Shown here in pieces: positions 47,256 to 58,314 of a DNA stretch of 64,000 nucleotides. Location of the stretch: NCBI GenBank assembly GCA_014378485.1, contig JACMNO010000092.1, forward strand, positions 1 to 64,000. Direction: 5' to 3'. The notes under the pieces were generated by a model, which saw only the letters and a list, made by a program, of their open reading frames with translations, was not told the DNA's origin and searched no databases. The position numbers and the translations under genes were made by a program. How positions within the stretch are numbered: the stretch's first letter is position 1; every line of letters begins with the position of its first letter. Source of the stretch: Bacteroidia bacterium. GTDB taxonomy: Bacteria > Bacteroidota > Bacteroidia > B-17B0 > Aurantibacillaceae.

Positions 47256-48230
47256 ATGAAAACAAAAGAGATCAATCCGTTTTTATTTTACAGCGCGCAG
47301 CTACAGAAACTATTTGCTAAAGCAGCAAAGAAAGATAATCCGGCTATATGGCTGCATAAACATGGAGCAAGAACGCCACTGTTTATGCTTGAGTCATTAA
47401 CGCGCCTACATAATAAGGCTTTTGATGAAGCAATATTTGATAAATGGAATAGCAGGTTTAAAAAACTGGAAGACTTGTTAGGTGAGATTGATAAATATGA
47501 TGAGATGGAGAAGGAATTTAAAGCAAATAAAATAATTTCTCCGGAAGTTGTAAAATATTTCAGTGTCAATGTTGCCAAGCATGCCGAAAAATTTAATCAG
47601 CGTTTGCGCGAAAAAGATTGGCTAAATAATAAATTAGAATCTTTTGATAGTAAATTAAATGAATTCACTGTTGAGTATAATCAGGAATATATTGATGAAT
47701 TACAGTTTTCAATCGTTGATGAAATTGATGCGATATTAAATTTCGTTTTAAAATATGATTACAAGTTCACTAAATTAGAGGAACACATCCATGAAGTACG
47801 CCGCAAATTGCGTTGGTTAAGTATTTATGCCCAATCGCTTCAGGGACTCATACAACTAAAAAAAACATCTAAAAAACAAAAGACTCATATTAATTATTTC
47901 ACAAAGGAAGTATTAAAGTCTTCTTTCAATAAATTGCCGGCGAAACCAAATAATACCGCTATTATTGAATATGACGAAGATTCTTTTTATGCGTTGAGCT
48001 GGTTGATCGAAGAATTGGGAATATTAAAAGATGAGGGTTTAAAAGTTCACGAGTTAAAGGATGCTCTTTTTATATCAGAAAAGTTAACAGAAGATCAGGC
48101 CAATGATAAAGCCATTACTATATTGGGATTTAAAAAAACGATAGAATCGGATATTTTAAAACAAGCATCAGAGATCATTAAAACTGCGATATCAAAAGAT
48201 AAAATTTTAGATAAATTAGTTATCGGATAA
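47256..48230 (+). CDS. Hypothetical protein, possibly CHAD-like
   Basis: Helical, charged; LEEHIHEVRRKLRWLSIYAQSLQGL is CHAD-reminiscent only. Confidence 0.5.
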   Translation: MKTKEINPFLFYSAQLQKLFAKAAKKDNPAIWLHKHGARTPLFMLESLTRLHNKAFDEAIFDKWNSRFKKLEDLLGEIDKYDEMEKEFKANKIISPEVVKYFSVNVAKHAEKFNQRLREKDWLNNKLESFDSKLNEFTVEYNQEYIDELQFSIVDEIDAILNFVLKYDYKFTKLEEHIHEVRRKLRWLSIYAQSLQGLIQLKKTSKKQKTHINYFTKEVLKSSFNKLPAKPNNTAIIEYDEDSFYALSWLIEELGILKDEGLKVHELKDALFISEKLTEDQANDKAITILGFKKTIESDILKQASEIIKTAISKDKILDKLVIG

Positions 48231-51200
48231 TAACCATTTTCCCAATTCCTTTTTTAAAGAAAGAGTCCGCATCCGTTTGTTTTTTTTCAATGGCAGAACC
48301 GTTATGCCTGGTTATTACTTTATAAAGGTAAACACCATTTGCCAGTTTGTCACCGAATTCATCTTTTCCGTCCCAGGTATATTCAGTAATGTTTCGACCA
48401 ATGTGTAAATTACCTAACTCCTGTTTGGTAATCTCTTTTACCACTTTTCCGGTAATTGTCATGATCTGGATGGTGAACATATCAGGGATTTCATTACCGG
48501 TTAATGTAAATACAAAACGGGTAGATGTACTAAAAGGATTCGGATAATTTAATACCTCTGTCACCGTCTGTTTATTAATGATCTCAAACAGGATGTTATA
48601 ATCTACTGAACCGGACACATTGCTACTCCTGTCGTTAGCCTGAACAATAAGTTTGTATTTGCCGTCTTCGGCAAATTCTGGTCTCCATTCAATTTTGCAT
48701 GAATTATTAGGTAACTGTGCCTTCGTGAATTCAAGATCTTTTACAAAGTATAGTCTTTTTTCAGTTGATTGATTTGGATATTTTATAAAGACCTTGAAAT
48801 CGGACGTATCATCCAATGCAAGGAATTTATTCTCATCTTTTAATGAAACAAGCACATGAGGTTTTGATGAAATAATATCTCCGTTTAAGATATGAGTGCC
48901 GTCAAATGTTACATCCAAAAGTGGATTAACATTATCTTTACTAACATTGAATCCGAGCCGCGCCACATTATTAAAATGATATTGTTCTAACTGATGTTTC
49001 GCATTGGCTTCAGGGTTCACATCGACCCACAAATAATTGAAACCCGGATAATCAAAACTGTTAAATTGAATGGTATCAATGATCACCTGGTTAGGGATAA
49101 AAGGTTTTGCTTTTAATTTTTGCGGTAGAGGGTGAGTAATTTTATTTGCATCTTCAATCCAATAGGTTACCAATAAGCTATCTGTGAATGAAATTTCTCC
49201 GATATTTTTAATGGGAAGATGAACGATTAAATTTGCCCCTTCTTGTAATGCCTGCAATGTGGCATTAGATGTAAAACCCTGTTGCGGATTAATAGCGCAT
49301 TCAGGAACAGGATCATAATATATTTGCCATCTTTTAAGTTGAGGCGCAGTATTAATTGAATTATTTTTCATAAAGGCAATCAACTTTATTTTTGGGTATA
49401 CCGAGGCATCTACATAATTATATAAATCCAAAACATCAAAATTATTTTTGTAGAAAATAGTAGGTACTGTATCCACTAAACCATTAGCTTTTATCCGTAC
49501 TATTTTTAAAGCTACGCTGTCGGTTGACAGTTGTGATGTATATTTCCAATGTAAGCTATTCCAATTGATGGCAGGACCAATAATTTCTGATTCTATAAAA
49601 CCCTTATCCCACTTAGTCCGGATGGTATCTTTCAGTACAATTTTTGAAGATGGTGAAAATCCAATCACTTCCTGCCCGCACCCTAAACAAGGAATACTGC
49701 GTTTTCTTCCGAAAATAATCATCGGTAATGAATCGCCCGCATTGCTTAAACTATAACCTCCAAAACTTTGAAATGCCTGCACTAAACCAGGAGTGGAAGG
49801 AAATGTGCTGGAATGATGTGCATTACTGCTGTATGCTAATATGTAATCATTTAACGGAACACCATTTAAAAAGTCCTTTAAATGAGTTTTCCATAGTGGA
49901 TCATTTCCGCAATTGGTTGAAGGTCCAAAATCAAAAGAAGCTCTATACTCATTAGGAAATGCTAGGCAATTATAGTTCGGGGTAAAACCGCCGTTAGGTG
50001 TAATAAAAGACTTCAAAGGTTCTGCGGAAATAGAATCAAGTACAGCAATACTCCAGCCATCGCTTGTATTAAAATTGTAGTTAGATTCGATGGTTGTATT
50101 TAAAGTGTATCGGATGCCATATAAGTCGCTCCCGTTTTTATATTCATTATTACATTGAAGACTAACAATATTATTAAAAAATTCAAACGTGCGCTGAGGT
50201 TTTTTATAATTGATAAACTGGTAGCGGTCATTCTTGAATTGATGGAAATGTGCCTGCGCCCATCCATTTTTTCCTGGAATTTTTTGAAAGGAACTCTCTC
50301 TCCATTGCAAACGGTCTGTAATTAAAACCGAATCTTTTTTTACTCTCCAGAAATATACAGTGCTATCAGGCCCAGGTAAATTTACGGTCCATTCAATAAC
50401 ACCGCCAATACTATTAATGGTTGTAGTGTTAATTGGATTTAAAAAAGTATCGTTCGTGTCAAGTTGCATAATATAATTGGCAGTGGTAGCAAACGGATCA
50501 GCGGTAGATGCTTTTAAAGTTATCTGCGCAGTATTTGGCACGATAGCATATTTGTATGGGAAAACCGGGATCACATCACCACCCGAAATAAATAGGTCAA
50601 CAGTGCCCGTGGTTGAATTATTGTTTTCTGCCAGTTCACTAATTTCATTATAGTAATCAATGGTAACTTTAAAATGATTTAATCCTACGCTATTTTCAAG
50701 ATCTTTAAAAATAAAAAACCTGAGTATATCTGTGTTGAAAGGAGCCTTTATTTTTTTGTAATAGGTTATTGAATCACCGTTAGGAAAATAACGTTCTACT
50801 TTAACTACAAAAGTATCCCGAATTGCCTTACCATTATTTTTTATCCGAATGTTGATGGCAATAGAATCGATAGATTTAAAAGCATCCAGAGAAACATATT
50901 CATTTTTCACAACATAATCGGGTTTTGCAAAGGCATTTAATCTCACAGATGGATCTCCTTCTAGTGTCATTTCCAGGTTAGTAATTTCCTGCGTCTGATT
51001 AGAAAAAGTGGTTGTTTTGTAGGATGCGTTTTTTACAGCATCACCGATTCCTTTATAATAAGTTTCGTAACCAAGAGATTTGTACATTACTTCTGTATAA
51101 TATCGCAAAGTATTGACAAGTCCGGATGAAGAAGAGGCAACAAAACCAATACTTCCTTTGTTAGGAATGAGGGTAAACACTTCGCTGGTACTATTGGATT

Positions 51201-53253
51201 CGGGAAGATGGATGTCTCCCGAATAACAGGAGTTAGCAATAAATAGAGGATATTTATCAGTATTACTATATGCATTTGGATCATCAATTGCCTGGTCAAA
51301 ACCGGTAACTGAGCCATGGCCAAAAAAAGTAATTAAAGACGCGCCCTTGTTGATCAGGTAAGTAACTGAATCGCTCACATTAATTTGAATCGGCGCAGTG
51401 CTGGTCTTTCCAAAACTATGTATACGTGCGCCAAACAAAGTGTCTTTGATAATATTTCCAAAGGATGCTAAATAAGATTTAAAAGCAACCTGCTGAGACA
51501 GCCCTGATCCGCCACTAAAATGTAAAACATTTTTACGCCAGTCATCCGGTGGCGATTGTTTAAGGCCTGACTCATGGGATATAACCTTCCCTAAATAATT
51601 TCTTACCTCGAGGTCTGTTTTTCCGGAGATTCTTCCAATCGGAATAAATGGCGTAGAAGAATTTGAATTCTTGATACCTGCCGTTAGTAAATTGTCTGAA
51701 GAAGGGTTTCCCATTGTTGGAATGAAACACATATTCCAGTTGGCTAAATTGTCCCTCACCATTGCGTTCCTGATTGATTTACCAATTAACAGTAAATATT
51801 TAGGTGTGACTGGAAGTGTATCACTCAAAAAACGACAAAAGTTTTTAATGGCTAATGGGTTTTTAATATTTCCATAAGCAAACTGATCATATAAATCATC
51901 TATATCTGCCATGATCACATGGTTGGAACCACCTGCAGAACTTTGCCTGTATTGCATATATTCATTTGCGGAAATCTGTAAGTTTTTATGTTTAATAATA
52001 AGAAAGGCAGAGTCCGGGTTCGTAGTAAAATAGTTGACAAAAAAACCTGTTTGGTTAACGGGTGTGAGTGTTGTAATGTTATTAACGTTATTGCTCGTCG
52101 TTAAAAAACACTCTTTTTCAGTTGCTGAATTTGGTATCAATGCTTTAACATTGTTTCCGGATACAACTGTAGTAATATATTTATGATTGCTAAGGTCATA
52201 CAATAAAACCTGCGAAGAACCAACATTAACATTCTGTATATCTAAATAGGTTTTTGATCCTGTGCTATTTGGTAAAAACAGTTTTTGTTCAGAAGTGTTT
52301 AAAAAATCCGGAATCTGCGGATATTTTAAGGTGATGTAATGAACATTTGTGCTGTTGTTGTAAACCAGCTGAGGATCACTATAACTACTCACTATAAGAT
52401 GCGATGAATTCTGGAGCTTATCTGAAGTAATTTGTTTTTCAGAAAAAATCTGGGTAACCCCATAAAAAGTATTGTCATGAATGTTTACGTAATTTCCGTT
52501 ATTATCAAAATAATCCATTTTAATATGGTGATCAAATGATACTCCCGAAACATAATCAGCAGTGGAGGTTCCTGAATACTGTGTTTTAATGTATACTGGT
52601 AAAGAAGCGGAGGAATACACATTTAAATTTCCGAAATTAGTTTGCACACTAAGCCCTTTGGTTATTCCTATGCCATAACCTTCGCCAATCACATATCTTG
52701 GATCATAAAGTACGCTGTTTACAAATTCACCTAATGAATAAGTTGAGTTGTAAGCTTTAATTATTTCAGTATAATAATGAGTCGCTGGTGTATAACCTGA
52801 AAAATTAATATCTGTTTCATAAATCACCCGATTATTATTGATAGAAGTGTTCCAGGTTAAAAATACAGCATTCGTATCATTAAATAAGGCAACATATGGA
52901 TTCGGCAGTCTTGGAACGTTATAATAGGCTAGAGAATCGAATACCCCATCATTTTTATTTGCAAAAAACTCAATATAATCGCCTGGGTTAAATACATCAT
53001 CTGCTTCGCCTACTAAATTAATGTATTGCTCTTCTCCTTTCATAAAAACCTGAAGGTTTTTCGGGTTGATGGAACCTAAAGGAATTCCGGCATTAATAAG
53101 AGATGTATAATTGATTCGGTATAACCCGGTTTTTGAAATGTTGATCCGATAATATTTTTGAGAATAATTTATCCATTCGTTTCCATACTTTTGAGCTTCT
53201 GCAAGAGTTGCAATAAAAACAAAAAAACATAAAATGTATAAACGTTTTATCAT
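48220..53253 (-). CDS. porU: T9SS C-terminal-signal peptidase PorU (C25 gingipain-like)
   Basis: Peptidase motifs ASLITFFGHGSVTGFDQAI and YPLFIANSCYSGDIHLPES; gliding/T9SS architecture; followed by a PorV/PorQ-family gene. Confidence 0.9.
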   Translation of the reverse strand: MIKRLYILCFFVFIATLAEAQKYGNEWINYSQKYYRINISKTGLYRINYTSLINAGIPLGSINPKNLQVFMKGEEQYINLVGEADDVFNPGDYIEFFANKNDGVFDSLAYYNVPRLPNPYVALFNDTNAVFLTWNTSINNNRVIYETDINFSGYTPATHYYTEIIKAYNSTYSLGEFVNSVLYDPRYVIGEGYGIGITKGLSVQTNFGNLNVYSSASLPVYIKTQYSGTSTADYVSGVSFDHHIKMDYFDNNGNYVNIHDNTFYGVTQIFSEKQITSDKLQNSSHLIVSSYSDPQLVYNNSTNVHYITLKYPQIPDFLNTSEQKLFLPNSTGSKTYLDIQNVNVGSSQVLLYDLSNHKYITTVVSGNNVKALIPNSATEKECFLTTSNNVNNITTLTPVNQTGFFVNYFTTNPDSAFLIIKHKNLQISANEYMQYRQSSAGGSNHVIMADIDDLYDQFAYGNIKNPLAIKNFCRFLSDTLPVTPKYLLLIGKSIRNAMVRDNLANWNMCFIPTMGNPSSDNLLTAGIKNSNSSTPFIPIGRISGKTDLEVRNYLGKVISHESGLKQSPPDDWRKNVLHFSGGSGLSQQVAFKSYLASFGNIIKDTLFGARIHSFGKTSTAPIQINVSDSVTYLINKGASLITFFGHGSVTGFDQAIDDPNAYSNTDKYPLFIANSCYSGDIHLPESNSTSEVFTLIPNKGSIGFVASSSSGLVNTLRYYTEVMYKSLGYETYYKGIGDAVKNASYKTTTFSNQTQEITNLEMTLEGDPSVRLNAFAKPDYVVKNEYVSLDAFKSIDSIAINIRIKNNGKAIRDTFVVKVERYFPNGDSITYYKKIKAPFNTDILRFFIFKDLENSVGLNHFKVTIDYYNEISELAENNNSTTGTVDLFISGGDVIPVFPYKYAIVPNTAQITLKASTADPFATTANYIMQLDTNDTFLNPINTTTINSIGGVIEWTVNLPGPDSTVYFWRVKKDSVLITDRLQWRESSFQKIPGKNGWAQAHFHQFKNDRYQFINYKKPQRTFEFFNNIVSLQCNNEYKNGSDLYGIRYTLNTTIESNYNFNTSDGWSIAVLDSISAEPLKSFITPNGGFTPNYNCLAFPNEYRASFDFGPSTNCGNDPLWKTHLKDFLNGVPLNDYILAYSSNAHHSSTFPSTPGLVQAFQSFGGYSLSNAGDSLPMIIFGRKRSIPCLGCGQEVIGFSPSSKIVLKDTIRTKWDKGFIESEIIGPAINWNSLHWKYTSQLSTDSVALKIVRIKANGLVDTVPTIFYKNNFDVLDLYNYVDASVYPKIKLIAFMKNNSINTAPQLKRWQIYYDPVPECAINPQQGFTSNATLQALQEGANLIVHLPIKNIGEISFTDSLLVTYWIEDANKITHPLPQKLKAKPFIPNQVIIDTIQFNSFDYPGFNYLWVDVNPEANAKHQLEQYHFNNVARLGFNVSKDNVNPLLDVTFDGTHILNGDIISSKPHVLVSLKDENKFLALDDTSDFKVFIKYPNQSTEKRLYFVKDLEFTKAQLPNNSCKIEWRPEFAEDGKYKLIVQANDRSSNVSGSVDYNILFEIINKQTVTEVLNYPNPFSTSTRFVFTLTGNEIPDMFTIQIMTITGKVVKEITKQELGNLHIGRNITEYTWDGKDEFGDKLANGVYLYKVITRHNGSAIEKKQTDADSFFKKGIGKMVIIR

Positions 53254-54341
53254 TTAACTATTTTTTTATTGATATCAATTTTAACCGTGAAAATGTGAGA
53301 ATATAAAGAGGTTGCCACATTACCAATATTAGTCATGGCATAATCCAATCCAAAAATTTTGTATTTTATGCCAACGCCAATATTAGGTTGAACAGTGGTT
53401 ACATCAGTTCCAGTGACATTTTTAGCTTTTTGAATATTGCCAATACCGCCACGTAAAAAAACAAATTTTTTATAGCCAAGTTCTAATCCCAATGCCGGTT
53501 CCATACTCCATGCTTTTGTTTTAATTACGGTGTTACGCTTTCCATCAAATGTATTGATGAAATTTAATTCTCCGCCAATGGATATTTTATCATCCCACAC
53601 ATTCCAGGTACGTGTTATACCTAGAATAAGTTTTGGAACTGTTACTTCTATTGAATTAGCAGGAATTTCATTTCCCGTAACAGCAAAAGTTTGTTTCACA
53701 TCATCTGATAAGTTATAGGTCCATGCATTAAAAGTTCCTGTCACATCTCTTGCCATAGCGGCAAAACGCCAGTTTTTATAGTCATACATGGCACCGGCAT
53801 CTAAACCAAAGCCCCAGGCTCCTGCAAAATCACCTAATTTACGCCGTATGATCTTTGCATTGGCCCCAATTTTAAGCCCTTTTATTTTTGTCATGTTTCG
53901 GGCGTATGATAATAATACAGCCGCATCAACAGCATTAAATGATTTAATTCTGGAATAATCCACGTTTCCGTTTGCATCAATTAATTCAGTTGTATTTGGA
54001 ATATTGTCTACTCCAAAACGAATAAAGCTTAGGCCTACCACACTATTACTGTCTAGGCGTTTTGAGGCCCCGATAAAATCATATTTTGCAATACCTGCAA
54101 AATATTCTGCATGCATTAAGCCAACCTGTAAATTGCTTTGCTGAAGATTTAAACCTGCCGGGTTCCAATAACCAGCTGTTACATCATTTACAGAAGCCAC
54201 ATTGGCATTTGCCATAGATAATGCCCTGGCTCCAACACCAACACTTAAAAACTCATTACTGTATTTTGCTATTTGCGCATTAATAATAGTGCCCGGTAAA
54301 AGGCACAAAAAAAACAGGGTTTTATTTGAAAGTATCCGCAT
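53250..54341 (-). CDS. porV: PorV/PorQ-family outer-membrane protein
   Basis: NEFLSVGVGARALSMANANVASVNDVTAGYWNPAGLN is typical of PorV/PorQ; adjacency to porU favours PorV. Confidence 0.8.
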   Translation of the reverse strand: MRILSNKTLFFLCLLPGTIINAQIAKYSNEFLSVGVGARALSMANANVASVNDVTAGYWNPAGLNLQQSNLQVGLMHAEYFAGIAKYDFIGASKRLDSNSVVGLSFIRFGVDNIPNTTELIDANGNVDYSRIKSFNAVDAAVLLSYARNMTKIKGLKIGANAKIIRRKLGDFAGAWGFGLDAGAMYDYKNWRFAAMARDVTGTFNAWTYNLSDDVKQTFAVTGNEIPANSIEVTVPKLILGITRTWNVWDDKISIGGELNFINTFDGKRNTVIKTKAWSMEPALGLELGYKKFVFLRGGIGNIQKAKNVTGTDVTTVQPNIGVGIKYKIFGLDYAMTNIGNVATSLYSHIFTVKIDINKKIVK

Positions 54342-54369
54342 AAATAAATTACGATTAAATTTAAGACAA

Positions 54370-55323
54370 TTATTTGTTAAATAACGGATTTATACCATAA
54401 ATATTATTAAAAGCCAAAGAAATACTTTTACTGAAAACACCGGCCCCTTCGTGGTTCAAATGTAAAAAATCTGCGTAAAACATAGGATTTCTGTAATCAA
54501 GAGAGTCGGTGTAATCCAGATAAGAAATATGATGAATAGAGGCTATATTTTTTAATTGAGTTACAAGCGCTGTTTTATTCAACACATTTTTTTCTCCTCC
54601 TCCATATACCGGGGATGTCACAAAGGTTAAGCGGATATTATTTTCTTTTGTAAAAAGAATAAGAGAATCAATATATTTCCTGTTTTTATTACTGATGAAG
54701 GAGTATTTGGGTTGTAGTGAATCTGAATTATTGAATTTACTTGTAATACTTGTTTGAAAACCTTTGTACATCAATGTGTCATATTTTCCGGGGATATCAA
54801 ACCAACCATGCAGGGAAGCGCTTAAATATTCTACCTGGGTATAGGGTAACGAATGCAAGGGATTATAATAAAACGAATTAAAGCGGTTATCCATTTTTTG
54901 TAATTCCATTCTTAGGTTTTTATTATTGAGATAAGGGAAATACCGTGGAAAGTCATTGATCCGGTCTGTGTCATTTTGCAGGGAGAAATAATCAATATTA
55001 AAAATAATGAATTTTGGTTTTTGATGTTGAGTGCAATATGTTTTTAGTAAGGCTAAACTGATCTTTGGAGATGCTCCGCTGATTCCCAGATTGTAGCTGC
55101 TTAGGCCGGTAATACTATCAAAGACCTTTGGATTATAATGCATTTCCGCTCTGGATGAACCTAAAAACAAAACATCATAGGTATTACCTTGTTTTAAAAA
55201 TAATTCATTGTACTTATTATAAATTCCTGATTGATTTTTTCTGATCCCCATATATAAGACCAGCCTGTAAACAAAGAGTAAACAAAGAAAAATAAAAGTA
55301 TATGTGATTATTTTTTTGATCAA
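54370..55323 (-). CDS. SGNH/DltD-like hydrolase-fold membrane-anchored protein
   Basis: N-terminal TM; VLFLGSSRAEMHYNP, SSYNLGISGASP, ADFLHLNHEGAGVFSK. Confidence 0.75.
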   Translation of the reverse strand: MIKKIITYTFIFLCLLFVYRLVLYMGIRKNQSGIYNKYNELFLKQGNTYDVLFLGSSRAEMHYNPKVFDSITGLSSYNLGISGASPKISLALLKTYCTQHQKPKFIIFNIDYFSLQNDTDRINDFPRYFPYLNNKNLRMELQKMDNRFNSFYYNPLHSLPYTQVEYLSASLHGWFDIPGKYDTLMYKGFQTSITSKFNNSDSLQPKYSFISNKNRKYIDSLILFTKENNIRLTFVTSPVYGGGEKNVLNKTALVTQLKNIASIHHISYLDYTDSLDYRNPMFYADFLHLNHEGAGVFSKSISLAFNNIYGINPLFNK

Positions 55324-56723
55324 AATTGAAAATAAATAAAACGATTAGCATTAAAATCACCAAAACAAAAAATGAGGCATAGGATTGAAATATAAAATAT
55401 CGGGCTTAATATATTTGTTGAAAGAGATGAAGTTTTTAAAAGTGTATACTCTTCCTGAATTTCTTTTAAAAACAAGATTAATAATAAAAACAAGAGCATT
55501 ACAAAAAACAAACGGTCGTTTAATCCTAAAAGATGACTGAACCCGTTACAGAAGTTTACGTTGATGAATATGTGCTGGTAAATGAATAAAACATCTGTCA
55601 CATTATTCGCCCTGAATGCGATAAAGAAAATTGATATAAAAAATAGCATGTACGACCATCTTAAAAATGGAGGAATTTTTAAATATTTTTTTATTGGAAT
55701 ATGTTCCAGTAAATAAAAGATGCCATTTAATAATCCCCAAATAATAAAAGTAAAATTGGCCCCGTGCCACAAGCCGCTTAACAAGAACACAATTAAAATA
55801 TTAAATGCCCATTTTGGAACGCTCACCCTGTTGCCTCCTATTGAAATGTAAACATACTCTTTGAACCAGCTTGTTAAACTGATGTGGTGCCTTTGCCAGT
55901 ATTCGGTGACGGATTTTGATAATAAAGGACGGTTCCAATTTAAGCTTAAATTAATTTTGAAAAGTTTAGCCACTCCGGTCGCAATATCTGAATATCCTGA
56001 AAAATCTGCATACAACTGTATTAAAAATAAAATGCCCATGCACATAAATTCAATTGAATTAAAGTCTTTGGGAATATTATCAAATACGGGATCAACCAGG
56101 TAAGCAATATTATCGGCAATCACCATTTTTTTAAAGAAACCCCAAATGATTAATTTTGTGGCTGGCCCCCACTCAACATCTTTTAAAAAATGAGTTGTTT
56201 TTAACTGCGGCATTAACGTATGATGTCTTACAATTGGTCCGGCCACCATGTGCGGAAAAAATGACACATATAATAAAAAATCTTTCAGAGTGTCATCTGC
56301 CTTGTATTTCCTGCGGTAAATATCAATCGTGTAACTAATGGATTGAAAAGTATAAAATGAAAGACCGGCCGGAATAATGATATTAGTTAAAAAAGAAGGA
56401 TGATCAGTGAAGAGCGTAAGAGAAGTATTATAAAAGAATATAAAATATTTGAATATTACCAGTACGCCAATATTACTGACAATACTGATGAACAAAAGTG
56501 CTTTTCGTTTAGCTTCTTTTTCTGTTTTGGAAATAGCTTTTGCAAGGTAAAAATCAAAAGCAGAAGTGCCAATGAGTAAAAGCAGGAACCAGGGATTGTA
56601 TGAAAAGTAAAAATAATAAGAGGCGATCAATAAAAACAGATTCCGATGTTTAGCGGGCAGGCACCAGTAGACTGAAAAGACAACCGGCAAAAAGACCAAA
56701 AATATAAGGGAATTGAATAGCAT
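55320..56723 (-). CDS. MBOAT-family O-acyltransferase
   Basis: Multi-pass; FFPHMVAGPIVRH, WQRHHISLTSWFKEYVYISIGGNR, LSGLWHGANFTFIIWGLLNG. Confidence 0.94.
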   Translation of the reverse strand: MLFNSLIFLVFLPVVFSVYWCLPAKHRNLFLLIASYYFYFSYNPWFLLLLIGTSAFDFYLAKAISKTEKEAKRKALLFISIVSNIGVLVIFKYFIFFYNTSLTLFTDHPSFLTNIIIPAGLSFYTFQSISYTIDIYRRKYKADDTLKDFLLYVSFFPHMVAGPIVRHHTLMPQLKTTHFLKDVEWGPATKLIIWGFFKKMVIADNIAYLVDPVFDNIPKDFNSIEFMCMGILFLIQLYADFSGYSDIATGVAKLFKINLSLNWNRPLLSKSVTEYWQRHHISLTSWFKEYVYISIGGNRVSVPKWAFNILIVFLLSGLWHGANFTFIIWGLLNGIFYLLEHIPIKKYLKIPPFLRWSYMLFFISIFFIAFRANNVTDVLFIYQHIFINVNFCNGFSHLLGLNDRLFFVMLLFLLLILFLKEIQEEYTLLKTSSLSTNILSPIFYISILCLIFCFGDFNANRFIYFQF

Positions 56724-56771
56724 CTTTTGTAAATATACAAACGATTTAATTTATATATATTTACAGCCTGT

Positions 56772-57506
56772 ATGAATATTAAAAAACATATTCCTAATAC
56801 CATCACGTGCGGTAACCTGTTTTGCGGTTGTTTAGCAATTGTTCAGGCTTTTGAAGGCAATTTAGAATGGGCTGCCTACCTTGTTTTTCTTGCAGCTATC
56901 CTTGACTTTTTTGATGGCTTTGCGGCCCGTCTGCTTAAGGTAACTTCACCTATAGGAAAAGACTTAGATAGTTTAGCGGACATGGTTACCTTTGGTGTGG
57001 TTCCGGGCATTGTTGTATTTCAGTATTTAAACGCCATTGAAGGTTCCATGAGCCAGTATACTTTTATTCTCAATGAGTATGAATGGTTAAATTATTCAGC
57101 TTTTATTCTAACTATTTTTTCAGCGGTGCGCCTGGCCAAATTTAATAATGATATTAGACAATCGGATTCCTTCATCGGCCTCCCAACGCCTGCCAATGCT
57201 ATATTCTGGTGTTCTATCATTTTTCTCCAGGATTCAAAGACCGCGCTATCCTTTATAAATCCTTATTCTATGATGGTGGGAGTCTTTCTGTTTTCAATGT
57301 TGTTGATTTCCGAAATCCCTTTATTCGCCTTAAAATTCCGTCATTTTACTTGGAGCGGAAACAGACTCCGCTATTCATTTTTAGCAATGAGTTTATTATT
57401 GTTGGTTGCTTTTCAGTTACAGGGAATACCATTGACAATTCTTCTGTACATTTTATTAAGTGTGGTGGTTGACATGATGCAAAACTCAAGAAAAAAGGCT
57501 TCCTGA
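56772..57506 (+). CDS. pssA: CDP-diacylglycerol-serine O-phosphatidyltransferase
   Basis: CDP-alcohol phosphatidyltransferase motif LDFFDGFAARLLKVTSPIGKDLDSLADMVTFGVVPG. Confidence 0.93.
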   Translation: MNIKKHIPNTITCGNLFCGCLAIVQAFEGNLEWAAYLVFLAAILDFFDGFAARLLKVTSPIGKDLDSLADMVTFGVVPGIVVFQYLNAIEGSMSQYTFILNEYEWLNYSAFILTIFSAVRLAKFNNDIRQSDSFIGLPTPANAIFWCSIIFLQDSKTALSFINPYSMMVGVFLFSMLLISEIPLFALKFRHFTWSGNRLRYSFLAMSLLLLVAFQLQGIPLTILLYILLSVVVDMMQNSRKKAS

Positions 57507-57587
57507 CACCACCAAAATCTATATAAGCGTACTATATCCATCATAAGCGGTGTGCTAAAATCAGCTTAATATTTCTATTTTTAAGCT

Positions 57588-58247
57588 GTGATTAAATTAG
57601 AGCAAATCAAAAAAGCCTATCATTTGAACAATACTTCTTTTGAGGTTTTAAAAGGCATTGACATACATATCAGAGAAGGAGAGTTTGTATCTATCATGGG
57701 CTCTTCGGGTTCCGGTAAATCTACACTTTTAAATATTCTTGGGATACTTGATAATTATGATTCTGGAAATTACATACTTAATAATACACTAATCAAGGAT
57801 CTTTCACAAACCAAAGCGGCACATTTGAGAAATCAATTTTTAGGATTTGTTTTTCAATCTTTTAATTTATTATCGTTTAAAAACGCTATGGAAAATGTAG
57901 CCTTGCCTTTATATTACCAGAAGGTTTCGCGAAAAGAACGTAATATAAAAGCCCTGGAGTATTTAGACAGGATGGGGTTGAAAGATTGGGCGAATCATTT
58001 ACCAAGTGAATTAAGCGGAGGTCAAAAACAGAGGGTTGCTATTGCAAGGGCATTGATTGGAAACCCAAAAGTAATATTTGCTGATGAACCAACCGGGGCT
58101 CTGGATTCGCAGACATCCATTGAAGTGATGGACATTTTTAAAGAGATTAATCAGCAGGGAAAAACGATTGTTTTAGTAACCCATGAAAATGATATTGCTG
58201 CTTTAACACACCGAACCATTCGGTTAAAGGACGGACTAATCATTTAA
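57588..58247 (+). CDS. ABC transporter ATPase (MacB/LolD-like), GTG start
   Basis: Walker A GSSGSGKSTLLNILG, LSGGQKQRVAIARA, VIFADEPTGALDSQT. Confidence 0.93.
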   Translation: MIKLEQIKKAYHLNNTSFEVLKGIDIHIREGEFVSIMGSSGSGKSTLLNILGILDNYDSGNYILNNTLIKDLSQTKAAHLRNQFLGFVFQSFNLLSFKNAMENVALPLYYQKVSRKERNIKALEYLDRMGLKDWANHLPSELSGGQKQRVAIARALIGNPKVIFADEPTGALDSQTSIEVMDIFKEINQQGKTIVLVTHENDIAALTHRTIRLKDGLII

Positions 58248-58314
58248 GAAGTAAGATTTCAAATATAAATATTTTTAAATCTCACATCAAACTTCTAAAA
58301 TCTTAAATAAAAAA

